Position numbers and translations under genes: made by a program | Notes under the pieces: generated by a model | What the model was told of the DNA's origin: nothing | The model's input: only the letters and a program-made list of their open reading frames with translations | Databases searched by the model: none | Assembly (NCBI GenBank): GCA_002422315.1 | Contig: DIUJ01000007.1 | Location: 1-29,992, forward strand | Length of the DNA: 29,992 nucleotides | Direction of reading: 5' to 3' | Source: Bacteroidetes bacterium UBA6161 | Lineage (GTDB): Bacteria > Bacteroidota > Bacteroidia > NS11-12g > UBA955 | Shown: positions 17,387 through 26,027 of the stretch, one piece after another | Layout of the letters: each line of letters starts with the position of its first letter | Position numbering within the stretch: position 1 is the first letter of the stretch

Positions 17387-17394
17387 TATCTTTG
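17387..17394 (+). promoter_or_regulatory. -7 element TATCTTTG four bases before ATG
   Basis: Perfect TAnnTTTG, with TTGT and then the ATG at 17399 following. The expected transcription start is at or next to the ATG, so the message would be leaderless. No good -33 TTG is seen at the usual distance. Confidence 0.45.
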
Positions 17395-17398
17395 TTGT

Positions 17399-17917
17399 AT
17401 GTTTCTGTATTTTAAAATATTGAGTATTTCTTTTTTATTTCTAAGTAGCTGGGGTTGTAAGCAAAGCACGCAAAAAAAAGAAAATACAACCCAAACATAT
17501 ATTCTAAAACAGAAACTTGGTTCAAAAGAAAATGTAAGCATAGAATATTCTTATCTGCCTATTTTGAATGGAGATACTCAAAATTTCTGGATAAAGTTTG
17601 GTAAAACAAAAACCAACAAATACTTTTTGGGGATAGACAAACAGAGCAGCATTAGTTACTCACAAAAAATGCTATTTATCCAACAAACCCTGGATAGTAT
17701 AAACCAAGATTTCCCCTTAGGCACTATCTCACAAATTGAAACATTTAATTTTGGAAGAAGTACTGCAAATGAAGAATTGGCTTTAAAACTAAGTTTAGAG
17801 TATTTTAAAAAATTCGGACCTAACAAGGCACCATATCAGATACACCCAGACTCATTGAGTACTTTCCTATCACATTCCTCCCTAGCCACAGATCTAAACA
17901 AGATACTGCATCCATAA
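17399..17917 (+). pseudogene. Lipoprotein of unknown function, probably cut by an in-frame stop
   Basis: 172 codons from ATG 17399 (MFLYFKIL...); a longer frame from a TTG at 17303 lacks a reason to start there. The lipoprotein signal ends SSWGC, with the Cys at residue 20. The rest is a soluble alpha/beta-looking domain with no recognised motif. After the TAA at 17915-17917 the same frame stays open for 57 more codons to the TAA at 18089-18091, with protein-like sequence (AEKAFIIPLNKL...SILDTWLWISIKK). I infer that a single nonsense change (for example TAC/TAT to TAA) split a gene of about 230 codons. The first part may still be expressed. Confidence 0.6.
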
Positions 17918-18091
17918 CACTTAAAAGTAGAAAGTATACGAGCGGAAAAGGCATTTATAATCCCTTTGAACAAACTCTCTAATACAAGAGAAAAAGAAAT
18001 TTACGAACAATCGGGAATCCACTCTATTCTAGACACCTGGCTATGGATTTCAATTAAAAAAAATCTCGATACGGAAGGGTCGGGTCAGTAA
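17918..18091 (+). pseudogene. In-frame continuation of the lipoprotein gene after the stop
   Basis: Reads HLKVESIRAEKAFIIPLNKL... and ends ...DTWLWISIKKNLDTEGSGQ, in the same frame as the 17399 gene, with no ATG of its own. The amphipathic pattern and the tryptophans look like real coding sequence, not random AT-rich DNA. Most likely it is the severed C-terminus. Confidence 0.5.
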
Positions 18092-18162
18092 GTTCAAATA
18101 TAATTTGCATAAATAGAAACACTTAGTTACTTTTGAATATAGTTCAAATTAAAAAAAACGAT

Positions 18163-20043
18163 ATGCTAACACACTTACAACACTTTAAATCCCTTCTTCA
18201 GATATTCTCTCTTCTCTTTTTAATTTCCCATTCAAACAGTTTAAATGCCTCCCACGTGATGGGCTCAGACATTACCTGGGAACACTTAAATGCAAATAAA
18301 TATAAAGTAAAATACAAAGCATATAGAGATTGCAGAGGTTTGCCTTTTTCAGTACCTATTCAACAACTTAGTATTCGATGTGTAGAAACGGGTAAGTCAC
18401 AAAATTTTACTTCTACCAAAACAAATATTTTAGACATTACACCTGTATGCAACACTACTCCTTTCCCTTGTTCACCAGCGAATACCAGCGCTACAGGAGA
18501 CGGGGTGGAGCAGCACTCTTTTGAATTGATGATAAACTTTGACTCTGGCTGGCTAAGCCAAATGGTTCTAGAAGGCGGATGTATGTTCGAATTTATCACA
18601 AGTGAATGTTGTGTAAACGGTGCTGTAAATACAGTATCTGGAGGTATGTTTTATTCTAAATCATTGATGAACTACTGCAATATTCGTAAAACTGCTACTA
18701 GAATAGACAATAGCCCGGTTTTTACAACCACTCCTATTGCCTATGCTTGTTGCAATACTCCGATGTATGTAAACAACGGCGGTGCAGATATAATTGATGG
18801 CGATTCGCTTGCTTATTCCCTTGTTTCCGTTCAAAGAGGAAATGGGATTACTGCAAATTACAATAAAAAACTAAGTCCAGAGTGGCCCATGTCAGCCTAT
18901 TGTAGTTCTCCAGATAGTATGGGAAGATGTACACCCAACCCTACAAGTTTCCCACCAGAGGGCTTTAACTTTGATAAACGTACAGGAGATATAGTATGGA
19001 CCCCCATTGACTGTGACGAAACTGGTGTTATTGTAATTCAAGTTGAACAATGGAGAAAAGATATTTCTGGAAACAACTGGATCTCTCTTGGCTATACCCG
19101 AAGAGAAATGCAAGTTAGAATTGTAAGCTGTGGCAACAACAATCCTCCTAGAATCAAAAACAAATATTTAGATACGATATGCGAAGGAGATAAAATATGT
19201 GTAGAAATAGAAGCAGAAGATGAGGCATATAGCGACAGTAGTTTTACCCAAAACTGGGTAGATTCTCTGGAGATTTTATGGACCAATACTCTTGCAAAGG
19301 CAAGTTTTGAAGTGGATTCCTTGAAATTTATTCAAAAAAATGGAAAATCTTTTGCGATAAGAACGGCTAGAATTTGTTGGCAAACAGAAATTGGTGATGG
19401 CAGAGAAGCACCATACCCTTATTTCTTAGTTTTAAGAGACAATGCTTGCCCTAGAAATCTAATTACATCCTATGGGCACCAAATAAAAGTAAACAAATAC
19501 CCCTCTGCTGTTCGCAAATACTCACAGAATGGCTTGTTTTTAGAATTTGAAAGCAATATAACTAACTTGGATTCGATACTCTACAATCAAAACTGGGTGA
19601 TTAGGGATTCATTGAACTCAAATCCTCCCATATATCAATCTGCTCATGGAAAAGACACCTTTAGATTTGCTAAAGAAGGAACCTATATTGTGACTTATAC
19701 CATAAGCAATCCGCCAAATTTGTGCCCAACTGAATATACGGATACGATAATAGTTAAACAAACATTAGTCTCTATTGACAATAAAGTTCTAAATGAATCT
19801 GTAAAAGTGTATCCAAATCCAGCAAACGAACAAGCAAATATAGATTTAGGAGAAATGTTTAGGCTGCTTAACAACCATAAATTACAGATTGTAAACGCTA
19901 TAGGCCAAGATGTACAGACAATAGCTATCCAGAAACAACATTTGTTCATAGATACAAAAAACTATCCCAAAGGACAGTACTTAATCAATATAATTGATTC
20001 TCAAAACAAAGTATTGCTCACAAAAAAACTAATGGTACAATAA
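18163..20043 (+). CDS. Secreted protein with type IX secretion sorting domain
   Basis: 626 aa from the ATG at 18163 (a TTG ten codons earlier is unlikely). It has a signal peptide of about 29 residues (cleaved near SLNA/SHVMG). The mature start SHVMGSDITWEHLNANKYKVKYKAYRDCRG is the familiar opening of a Bacteroidota surface protein family that usually starts ASHxxGADI. Many cysteines and repeated beta-sandwich stretches follow. The last 78 residues (549-626), starting VYPNPANEQ and ending in KKLMVQ, are a type A T9SS C-terminal domain, so the protein is expected at the cell surface or outside. The role is unknown; relatives are associated with gliding and adhesion. It is monocistronic with a terminator-like hairpin behind it. 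Confidence 0.85.
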   Translation: MLTHLQHFKSLLQIFSLLFLISHSNSLNASHVMGSDITWEHLNANKYKVKYKAYRDCRGLPFSVPIQQLSIRCVETGKSQNFTSTKTNILDITPVCNTTPFPCSPANTSATGDGVEQHSFELMINFDSGWLSQMVLEGGCMFEFITSECCVNGAVNTVSGGMFYSKSLMNYCNIRKTATRIDNSPVFTTTPIAYACCNTPMYVNNGGADIIDGDSLAYSLVSVQRGNGITANYNKKLSPEWPMSAYCSSPDSMGRCTPNPTSFPPEGFNFDKRTGDIVWTPIDCDETGVIVIQVEQWRKDISGNNWISLGYTRREMQVRIVSCGNNNPPRIKNKYLDTICEGDKICVEIEAEDEAYSDSSFTQNWVDSLEILWTNTLAKASFEVDSLKFIQKNGKSFAIRTARICWQTEIGDGREAPYPYFLVLRDNACPRNLITSYGHQIKVNKYPSAVRKYSQNGLFLEFESNITNLDSILYNQNWVIRDSLNSNPPIYQSAHGKDTFRFAKEGTYIVTYTISNPPNLCPTEYTDTIIVKQTLVSIDNKVLNESVKVYPNPANEQANIDLGEMFRLLNNHKLQIVNAIGQDVQTIAIQKQHLFIDTKNYPKGQYLINIIDSQNKVLLTKKLMVQ

Positions 20044-20047
20044 GAAA

Positions 20048-20090
20048 AAGTAGCTTAAAGGGGTAATAAATTAGCCACTCTAAGCTACTT
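20048..20090. terminator. Inverted repeat between convergent genes, probable terminator
   Basis: Arms AAGTAGCTTA (20048-20057) and TAAGCTACTT (20081-20090) are perfect over 10 bp, with a 23-base loop. An A-run precedes the left arm, fitting termination of the minus-strand gene; its stop codon lies inside the right arm. Confidence 0.5.
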
Positions 20091-20336
20091 CAATATCCAA
20101 TTCCAAAACTTTTTATGAATTAACGGAACGCTTAGTCCCATTATTGGAACCAATAGAATAGTTAATACAAAAGTCTTAAGGAGCGGATGGTATTCCTGAA
20201 TTAGGGGCATTAAAAAGACAAACAAAACATTGACTATTGGGTATACAAAAAGCCAAGTCAAAAGGAGCATTTTCCATTTTTTGGGTCGTCTTTCGCTAGC
20301 CGTCGGTTTTTCGGATAAATCGTTGTTTACTATCAT
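20085..20336 (-). CDS. Small two-helix membrane protein, like the tail of membrane ABM proteins
   Basis: 83 aa. After a polar start it reads RRPKKWKMLLLTWLFVYPIVNVLFVFLMP, then a second membrane segment TFVLTILLVPIMGLSVPLI, ending KKFWNWILK. This is the arrangement I know from the C-terminal part of membrane-bound antibiotic-biosynthesis-monooxygenase (ABM) domain proteins (PPxWKMALxTWLxxYPL...LVPLMTW...P). Here the ABM domain is missing and the membrane part stands alone. Function unknown. ATG at 20336; 43 bases downstream of the thioredoxin gene, so they may be co-transcribed. Confidence 0.65.
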   Translation of the reverse strand: MIVNNDLSEKPTASERRPKKWKMLLLTWLFVYPIVNVLFVFLMPLIQEYHPLLKTFVLTILLVPIMGLSVPLIHKKFWNWILK

Positions 20337-20379
20337 TTTTGTATGAAATTATCCATGCCTCTCTATATCGAAAGAAACT

Positions 20380-20736
20380 CTATTTCTTTAATAATTCGGT
20401 TTCAATAATTTCTTTCAGAACATTTTTTGGTAGAGCACCTGCTTGCATCATAGGCTGACCTTCTACGGGAATGAACAGTATACTTGGGATACTTCTTATT
20501 TGAAACACCGCAGACAATTGTTGTTCTACTTCTGTATCTACTTTGTAAATCAATAAATCTTGGTATTCATTACTTAGTTCTTCGAGGATTGGGGCTACCA
20601 CTTTACATGGCCCACACCAATCTGCATAAAAATCAATAATTGCAGGCTTATCTCCTTTAAATTTCCATTCTTTTTCTGAAGTATAATCAAACACTTCGTC
20701 AATAAATTTTTGATTGCTTAATTTTATTGTTGGCAT
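20380..20736 (-). CDS. trxA: Thioredoxin
   Basis: Cytoplasmic dithiol-disulfide oxidoreductase. WCGPC active site with C41 and C44, preceded by AIIDFYAD. The conserved cis-proline follows in IRSIPSILF. 118 aa from the ATG at 20736, the standard length; an upstream TTG would add 22 residues with no thioredoxin similarity. There is no signal peptide, so it is cytoplasmic. The stretch PVEGQPMMQAGALPKNVLKEII is as in Bacteroidota thioredoxins. Confidence 0.93.
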   Translation of the reverse strand: MPTIKLSNQKFIDEVFDYTSEKEWKFKGDKPAIIDFYADWCGPCKVVAPILEELSNEYQDLLIYKVDTEVEQQLSAVFQIRSIPSILFIPVEGQPMMQAGALPKNVLKEIIETELLKK

Positions 20737-20820
20737 ATTTCGTTTAATTGGCCACAAAATTAACCTAAAAAAAACGGCTCCTGTGTGTCCTAAGTCGCAC
20801 AAGAAATAAATTGGAAAATA

Positions 20821-21522
20821 TTAAACACCCCACCACGCTATGGCAGCATAAGATACAAAAGCTGCTAAAAAACCTAGTACAACAAACAAATAAGAAAAAA
20901 ACTTCAATTTCCAGTCTTCAGGCGATTTAATCAACCAATACAATCCCATGCATGTTAAAACAATAGAACCCAATGCTCCTAGTGCAAATATTACCACAGA
21001 ATCAATTGAAACCCCAATAGAACCCAAAGATAAAAGTACCAAAAGGCTCAAATAAGAATAGGGTTCAAACTTTCTATCAGAAATTAATTTCGAATTATTT
21101 TCCGCTCTATGTACTATATCTTCACTATCAACAAACGAATCATTTTTTACTTCTTCGGCATATGCAAATGAACTATTTTCTTCGTAAGCGAATGATTTTA
21201 CTTTCCTTAATTTCTTACTGTGTTGTATTTTAACATACAAATCACTATTTCCAAAAATAGAATTCTGTTCCTTTGGAGCATTACTCCTTTTTATAAATGT
21301 ATTACTTTCTTCATCAATTGTTAAAGCGTCTTTCGCCTCCGGATTTATTTTGGAACGATCGGGTTTTGCTTTTCTGATTTCTGTTTCTCTAAAATCCCGC
21401 TTCTGAAATGCGTAAACTTGAACATTTAAGCCTCTATTATACACTCTTTTCTCTACAGTGCAAGAAGCAAAGCAAACTAGGAGCACAATGCCAAGTATCG
21501 AAAGTTTAATAATTGTTTTCAT
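20821..21522 (-). CDS. Lipoprotein-signal protein with C-terminal membrane segments
   Basis: 233 aa. The N-terminal signal ends CFASC, a lipobox with lipid Cys at residue 21, followed by TVEKRVYNRGLNVQVY, a start seen in many Bacteroidota lipoproteins that read (S/K)R.Y.rGyhv.w. The middle (45-150) is polar and low in complexity. Residues about 155-230 contain three hydrophobic segments (SYLSLLVLLSLGSIGV, VVIFALGALGSIVLTCMGLYWLI, FFSYLFVVLGFLAAFVSYAAIAW). A lipid-anchored N-terminus combined with membrane helices is unusual but recurrent in this group. Function unknown. Confidence 0.6.
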   Translation of the reverse strand: MKTIIKLSILGIVLLVCFASCTVEKRVYNRGLNVQVYAFQKRDFRETEIRKAKPDRSKINPEAKDALTIDEESNTFIKRSNAPKEQNSIFGNSDLYVKIQHSKKLRKVKSFAYEENSSFAYAEEVKNDSFVDSEDIVHRAENNSKLISDRKFEPYSYLSLLVLLSLGSIGVSIDSVVIFALGALGSIVLTCMGLYWLIKSPEDWKLKFFSYLFVVLGFLAAFVSYAAIAWWGV

Positions 21523-21903
21523 ATATTTTATAAGTCATTAATTTATATAATGTTCCATGTATTTACCCAAGATAAATATTAGTATTCAAGCCTATATTAT
21601 TTTTTGAACATTACACAATACAATGCAAATTTAATACGAAATATTGGGCTATTTGTCTAATATTCAGAAACTATATTTTTAAAATAATTCTCCAAAGCAC
21701 CTAACAACCTTCTGCAATCTTTGATTAATCCATTGAAAAATGACGAAAAACTCATTTAAAAATCGACAAACGAATTCTGTGGCTATAAAACAATATAAGT
21801 ATTTTTTATTTGTCAAAAACATATAACAACATTTGCTATTAAAATAGCACTCCAATTAAAATATAAATAACAAGTAAAGAAAACAATAGGATGATAAAAT
21901 CAA
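21523..21903. other. Gene-free AT-rich intergenic stretch
   Basis: 381 bases of very AT-rich DNA between the divergent lipoprotein gene and the GNAT gene. I see no gene, tRNA or strong hairpin, only a weak GCTATT/AATAGC dyad near 21834-21847. The promoters of both genes should lie here. Confidence 0.5.
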
Positions 21904-21911
21904 TAGCTTTG
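21904..21911 (+). promoter_or_regulatory. -7 element TAGCTTTG four bases before ATG
   Basis: Perfect TAnnTTTG followed by TATC and the ATG at 21916. It predicts a leaderless transcript, as for the genes at 17399 and 27160. No matching -33 TTG is seen. Confidence 0.45.
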
Positions 21912-21915
21912 TATC

Positions 21916-22431
21916 ATGATAAGAAGAGCGGACTTGAATGATGTTACACTTTTGCAGTATATAGGTAAAAAAACCTTTGACGATACTTTTGGCAATACCT
22001 GTACAAAAGAAGACATGCGAGGGGTATTGGAGTTATATTTTAATACGGCACAAGTTACTTCTGAATTAATGGATAAACACGACAACTTTTTTTTCTTTGA
22101 AGAAGATGGGATAGTAAAAGGGTATTTGCGAATGAATGCCAAACACGATTGCCCGTTGGAACCATATAAAAATCATAAATCTATCGAATTGGTTAGATTG
22201 TATGTATTAAAAGAATTCCATGGCGCAGGAGTAGCGAATAATCTCATGGACTATGCACATCAATTTGCCCGAAACGAAGGCTACGACTGCATGTATTTAT
22301 CTGTTTGGGAATACAATTTCCGTGCCCGTGGTTTTTATGAAAAACACGGTTTTATAAATTCCGGTATAGAAAACGATTTCCCACTTGGCTCCACACCCCA
22401 AACAGACCTGTGGTTTATAAAAGTGTTATAG
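21916..22431 (+). CDS. GNAT family N-acetyltransferase
   Basis: 171 aa, GNAT fold. Motif A is VRLYVLKEFHGAGVANNLMDYAHQFA; acetyl-CoA phosphates would sit on the HGAGVA loop in place of the usual Q/RxxGxG/A. Motif B follows: YLSVWEYNFRARGFYEKHGF. The N-terminus MIRRADLNDVTLLQYIGKKTFDDTFG resembles PaiA-type (polyamine) acetyltransferases, which often begin IR.a...D...l..l...tf.etf. The substrate is uncertain. The gene is isolated, with a -7 box directly before the start. Confidence 0.85.
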   Translation: MIRRADLNDVTLLQYIGKKTFDDTFGNTCTKEDMRGVLELYFNTAQVTSELMDKHDNFFFFEEDGIVKGYLRMNAKHDCPLEPYKNHKSIELVRLYVLKEFHGAGVANNLMDYAHQFARNEGYDCMYLSVWEYNFRARGFYEKHGFINSGIENDFPLGSTPQTDLWFIKVL

Positions 22432-22652
22432 AAAGATAAAGCCACAAAATTTACTGCAATTTTTTTATCAAATGCGCATCACACTTTTTTGAGGAATTCT
22501 GGCATAAACTTAAATTTCTTTCATCTTTAGTATAGAGATACCATAGTTAATTAGGGTACTATTTCGATATAGTCTAACTATAGGAATTATTTATCAATGC
22601 TAAGAACAAGTGTTTTAGGTGTTAAAATTGGTTAATCTTGAATCAATAAAGT

Positions 22653-24077
22653 TTATTCTAAATCATTGAATATTTGGTCAAAATATGACAACTCCTCTGG
22701 CTTTTCTATAATGAAACCTTGTTCATTATAGAAAACAAAATCATCATTTATATCATAGACTCCAATAGTGAAGTTACCTTTTATTTTTAATGCACCCGAT
22801 TCATAATAATGTTCAAATAAACCAGCACGTTTACCTTTACTGTAATGGCGTTTAGTTTTTACGTTTCCATTGTCGTAATATATAAAAGAAAAACCTTCAA
22901 GTTCTCCGTTTTCATAATTATAAATTCCTTTCTTGTTACCATTATCATAGAAATACTTTATTACTTCATCTACGATTCCACCATTTTGATATGTTATTTC
23001 AACATGAAGACTACCATTTTCATGAAATTCCCTGTATAGACCTTCATTCAATCCATTAGCTACTTTACCCTCGCGTTTAATCTTTTGATTATTGTAATAA
23101 TCGGTATATAAATATTGTGTTGAGTCCAAGTATACTTTTTCACTTTCCAAAAGTCCATTTTCATAATAAGTGGTCCATTTACCCATTTTAGACCCACTGT
23201 AATATTCTCCCTTTAATTTTATCAATCCATTGTAATTACATTTTAGGAATAAACCATGAAGAGTGCCATTGAGAAAACTTTCGATTTGATCTAGATTTCC
23301 ATAACTATATTTAATCACTTGTCCATGTTCTTGTCCATGTTCATTGAAAGCTCCAACCATTAATCTTTTTCCATTAATATCAAATGTTTCTTTAATTAAA
23401 TCTTTTATATGCACTATAATTTTACCATCCACACTAAGAGATTTGTAATTTCCACGTACATTATTTAATGAATTAAAACAAAAATCATAACCGCTTCGGG
23501 AATACATTAATTCATTTAACCAATGGTCTGCATAAGGTATACCATAAGTTTGTAAATGACCTTCTATTTGTGTAGGAGTTTTTCCAAAATACAGCCTTAA
23601 TTCTAGGGCTCTTGTAAATGAGACTACATCTGATATAACTCCGTCTTCGCAGATAGCTCCATTTCTATAAAAAGAAGTACCAGTCCCATTAAATGAATCT
23701 TTATTAAAATAAGCCCTTATAAATGGGCTTCCATCTTCATAAAAGCATTCGTACTTTCCGTGTAGATTATTGTTTTCAAACTCCCCAAGTTCACATATTT
23801 GTCCATTAATATAATACGTTTCAAACCTCCCGATAAAGCGAGATTCAATTGCATTATCCCTTGTATATCGCATGCAAATTCTTTGTTCTGGATAATATTT
23901 TGTACAAACACCTGTTTTAAATCCATCTATAAATTCTTCTTCAATGCATCCATATTCCACGCTATTACTCAATCCTGGCTTCAACATCGAAGAATAAGTA
24001 ATCCCAGTGAATTCAATATTGTTATAATAGGTTTTACCGCCTTTTTCTTTTAATAGCCTTTTATCAATTTTTATCAT
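22653..24077 (-). CDS. YwqK/MORN-repeat protein
   Basis: 474 aa without signal peptide, built from about ten copies of a roughly 22-residue unit of the YYxNGxxxxxGxYxxGxxxG type (for example YYINGQICELGEFENNNLHG, YYDNGNVKTKRHYSKGKRAG), in two blocks. Between them, at about 160-235, is a non-repeat part (YFGKTPTQIEGHLQTYGIPYADHWLNEL). Databases often call such proteins YwqK-family antitoxins, but no toxin gene adjoins, so I do not adopt that role. MORN-like repeats form extended beta-hairpin rods. The gene is transcribed alone; the ATG is at 24077. Confidence 0.75.
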   Translation of the reverse strand: MIKIDKRLLKEKGGKTYYNNIEFTGITYSSMLKPGLSNSVEYGCIEEEFIDGFKTGVCTKYYPEQRICMRYTRDNAIESRFIGRFETYYINGQICELGEFENNNLHGKYECFYEDGSPFIRAYFNKDSFNGTGTSFYRNGAICEDGVISDVVSFTRALELRLYFGKTPTQIEGHLQTYGIPYADHWLNELMYSRSGYDFCFNSLNNVRGNYKSLSVDGKIIVHIKDLIKETFDINGKRLMVGAFNEHGQEHGQVIKYSYGNLDQIESFLNGTLHGLFLKCNYNGLIKLKGEYYSGSKMGKWTTYYENGLLESEKVYLDSTQYLYTDYYNNQKIKREGKVANGLNEGLYREFHENGSLHVEITYQNGGIVDEVIKYFYDNGNKKGIYNYENGELEGFSFIYYDNGNVKTKRHYSKGKRAGLFEHYYESGALKIKGNFTIGVYDINDDFVFYNEQGFIIEKPEELSYFDQIFNDLE

Positions 24078-24193
24078 CGTAAATTTTTTAATTCATTTTT
24101 ATTAAAATCCGATGTTACAAAGATAAATATAAGATTTATAAATAATCTACTTCAAGACTCCTTCTAAAGAGCTCGACTTTTTTATTTGATTAA

Positions 24194-24490
24194 ACACCCA
24201 AGCAAGGCATTCCTTCATACTTATACGCCATTTTTCATGCATCGATTCCTAATGGGTATTGGCAGTATTGGCAACCAATAAATAAAGTTGCTGCTATTTC
24301 TTTTGACAAACCGATTGAGGTTTTACTCAACGCCAGCAAAGTTCTCCAGAGGGGTCAAAAAGAAAAGGAGGTCAAAATTGATCTCCTTCCCACTTTGGCT
24401 CCCCAGATTGGGCTATTCTCCAACCAATTCTGGGATAAATTGAGGGTTTATGCAGCTTTGGTAAAAATGCAACTTAATTCATATTGGTAA
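24194..24490 (+). pseudogene. Possible 5'-truncated coding remnant (98 codons)
   Basis: A frame directly after a TAA (24191-24193) stays open for 98 codons to TAA 24488-24490, with no usable start codon except near its end. The translation looks protein-like (GYWQYWQPINKVAAISFDKP, ...FWDKLRVYAALVKMQLNSYW) but matches no family I recognise. It overlaps the hairpin and tRNA-like bases at 24367-24414, so one of the two readings may be coincidence. I see nothing else in 24078-24609 besides this, the tRNA-like fossil and the hairpin at 24553-24601. Confidence 0.3.
24367..24414 (-). pseudogene. Fossil tRNA-Asn 3' end with terminator-like hairpin
   Basis: Plus-strand bases 24399-24414 match the complement of the intact tRNA-Asn 3' end (CTCCCCAGACTGGGCT) at 15 of 16 positions. 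On the minus strand the remnant continues GCCAAA, then a hairpin (AAGGAGGTCAA / TTGATCTCCTT, about 24367-24390), the order expected for a tRNA followed by its terminator. The rest of the tRNA is absent. Confidence 0.5.
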
Positions 24491-24552
24491 AAGTTCGTAA
24501 GGCTTAAGAACAAAATCGTTTTGTTTTGGTTAGGGATTGCAGTAAAAGTCTT

Positions 24553-24601
24553 TTATAATTCGCCAAAACTGATTTTATTTTGTAATTTTGGCGAGTTATA
24601 A
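24553..24601. repeat. Left hairpin flanking the ATPase gene
   Basis: Arms 24553-24568 and 24586-24601 pair with one mismatch (core ATTCGCCAAAA / TTTTGGCGAGT). It ends nine bases before the ATPase ATG. Nineteen bases (24552-24570) are identical to 26028-26046 on the other side of the gene. The right arm also contains TAATTTTG (24583-24590), a perfect -7 box, so the hairpin may carry the gene's promoter. Confidence 0.7.
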
Positions 24602-24609
24602 GTTGTTTT

Positions 24610-26025
24610 ATGAGTAAAATTATTGGAAGAAATTTGGAGCAGGCTCTGCTGAAAGAAGCCATTGACAATGACAAGTCTGAATTAATTGCCCTATACGGAC
24701 GAAGAAGAATTGGCAAAACATATCTGATACGTGAATACTTTAAGACTAACCTTGTTTTTGAAATGTCAGGATTGTTTGGTGGCTCACTAAAAGATCAACT
24801 CGAAACTTTCAATAAGGAGCTCGTCAAAAGAACAAAGCGAACGGAATTGGAAACTGCGAAATCATGGTTTCAAGCGTTCACGATGCTTGAATCGTATTTG
24901 GATAAATTTAAATCAGGAAGTAAGAAAGTAATATTTATCGATGAATTTCCCTGGATAGCTACTCCCAAATCGAAGTTTTTAATGGCTTTTGAAAACTTTT
25001 GGAATACCTATTGCACCAAAAGGAATGATTTGATTGTGGTTATTTGTGGCTCAGCTGCTTCCTATATGGTACAGAAAATTATAAAAAACAAAGGCGGACT
25101 GCATAATAGAATCTCGAGAAAAATACGTTTGCTTCCATTTAATCTATATGAAACGGAAGCGTTTTTGTTAAAGAATGGTATAAAATTCACTCGTTATGAC
25201 GTGATACAGATTTATATGACTTTAGGTGGGGTGCCACACTATTTAGAAAAACTGAGTAAAGGGTTGAGTGCATCTCAAAATATTGATAAGTTGTGTTTTA
25301 GTAAAGATGGTGTATTAAACGATGAGTTTAACCAGTTGTTTGCTTCGCTATTTGACGACTCTGAACGGCACATGAAACTTATAAAAACGTTGGCAAAATC
25401 AAATAAAGGACTCACGAGAAATGAATTAATAAATCAATGTAAAATGTCGTCTAGTGGTGATTTTTCTTCAAAACTTGAAGAGTTAATTGAATCTGGCTTT
25501 GTAACGGATTATCCATACTATCAGAATAAGAAACAGCTCACTCTTTATCGCTTATCAGATGAATATTCTAAATTTTACCTAAAGTTTATTGACAATAATA
25601 AGAATGGTGGAGATGGGACTTGGCAAAAACTATATACTACACAATCCTATCTCTCATGGTCTGGGTTTGCTTTTGAAACGATTTGCCTTAAACATATTCA
25701 ACAAATCAAGAAGGCGTTGAGAATAGATGCTATTTATACAATGAGCAGCAGTTGGTTTAATGAAAATGCCCAAGTCGATATGTTGATTGACCGTAGCGAT
25801 AATGTTATGCAATTATGTGAAATGAAGTTTTATAATGCTATTTTTACAATTGATAAATCATATTATCTGAATATAAAAAATAAAATCGCAGCGCTCCAAC
25901 AAGATACCAAAACCCGAAAAAATATTTTTGTTACGCTAATTACATCTTATGGAATCAAGGAAAACGAATACAGTAAAGAATTAGTTCATAGTCATTTGGG
26001 AATGGATGTTCTGTTTGTTGATTAG
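24610..26025 (+). CDS. ATPase_2/DUF234 protein: STAND-type ATPase with PD-(D/E)XK nuclease-like domain
   Basis: 471 aa. N-terminal ATPase of the archaeal ATPase_2 type: Walker A GRRRIGKT (30-37), Walker B VIFIDEFPW with D111 and E112, and CGSAASYM as sensor region. A winged-helix part lies near 265-320 (LTRNELINQCKMSSSGDFSSKLEELIESGFV). The C-terminal DUF234-like domain shows a full PD-(D/E)XK pattern: E356, D390 in QVDMLID, and E404-x-K406 in CEMKF, so nuclease activity is plausible. Such proteins are multi-copy in many Bacteroidota and archaea and have no settled role. The gene sits alone and is tightly enclosed by two copies of one hairpin (nine bases before the ATG and four after the stop). 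Confidence 0.85.
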   Translation: MSKIIGRNLEQALLKEAIDNDKSELIALYGRRRIGKTYLIREYFKTNLVFEMSGLFGGSLKDQLETFNKELVKRTKRTELETAKSWFQAFTMLESYLDKFKSGSKKVIFIDEFPWIATPKSKFLMAFENFWNTYCTKRNDLIVVICGSAASYMVQKIIKNKGGLHNRISRKIRLLPFNLYETEAFLLKNGIKFTRYDVIQIYMTLGGVPHYLEKLSKGLSASQNIDKLCFSKDGVLNDEFNQLFASLFDDSERHMKLIKTLAKSNKGLTRNELINQCKMSSSGDFSSKLEELIESGFVTDYPYYQNKKQLTLYRLSDEYSKFYLKFIDNNKNGGDGTWQKLYTTQSYLSWSGFAFETICLKHIQQIKKALRIDAIYTMSSSWFNENAQVDMLIDRSDNVMQLCEMKFYNAIFTIDKSYYLNIKNKIAALQQDTKTRKNIFVTLITSYGIKENEYSKELVHSHLGMDVLFVD

Positions 26026-26027
26026 TA

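Noticed and set aside
18133..18162. TTG start for the T9SS protein
   Set aside because: The ATG at 18163 directly gives a proper signal peptide; the extra ten residues add nothing.
20737..20802. N-terminal extension of the thioredoxin from a TTG
   Set aside because: Not thioredoxin-like; the ATG at 20736 gives the standard length.
22653..24077. Antitoxin of a toxin-antitoxin pair
   Set aside because: The YwqK label is only a database habit; no small toxin-like gene is adjacent and the protein is far longer than known antitoxins.
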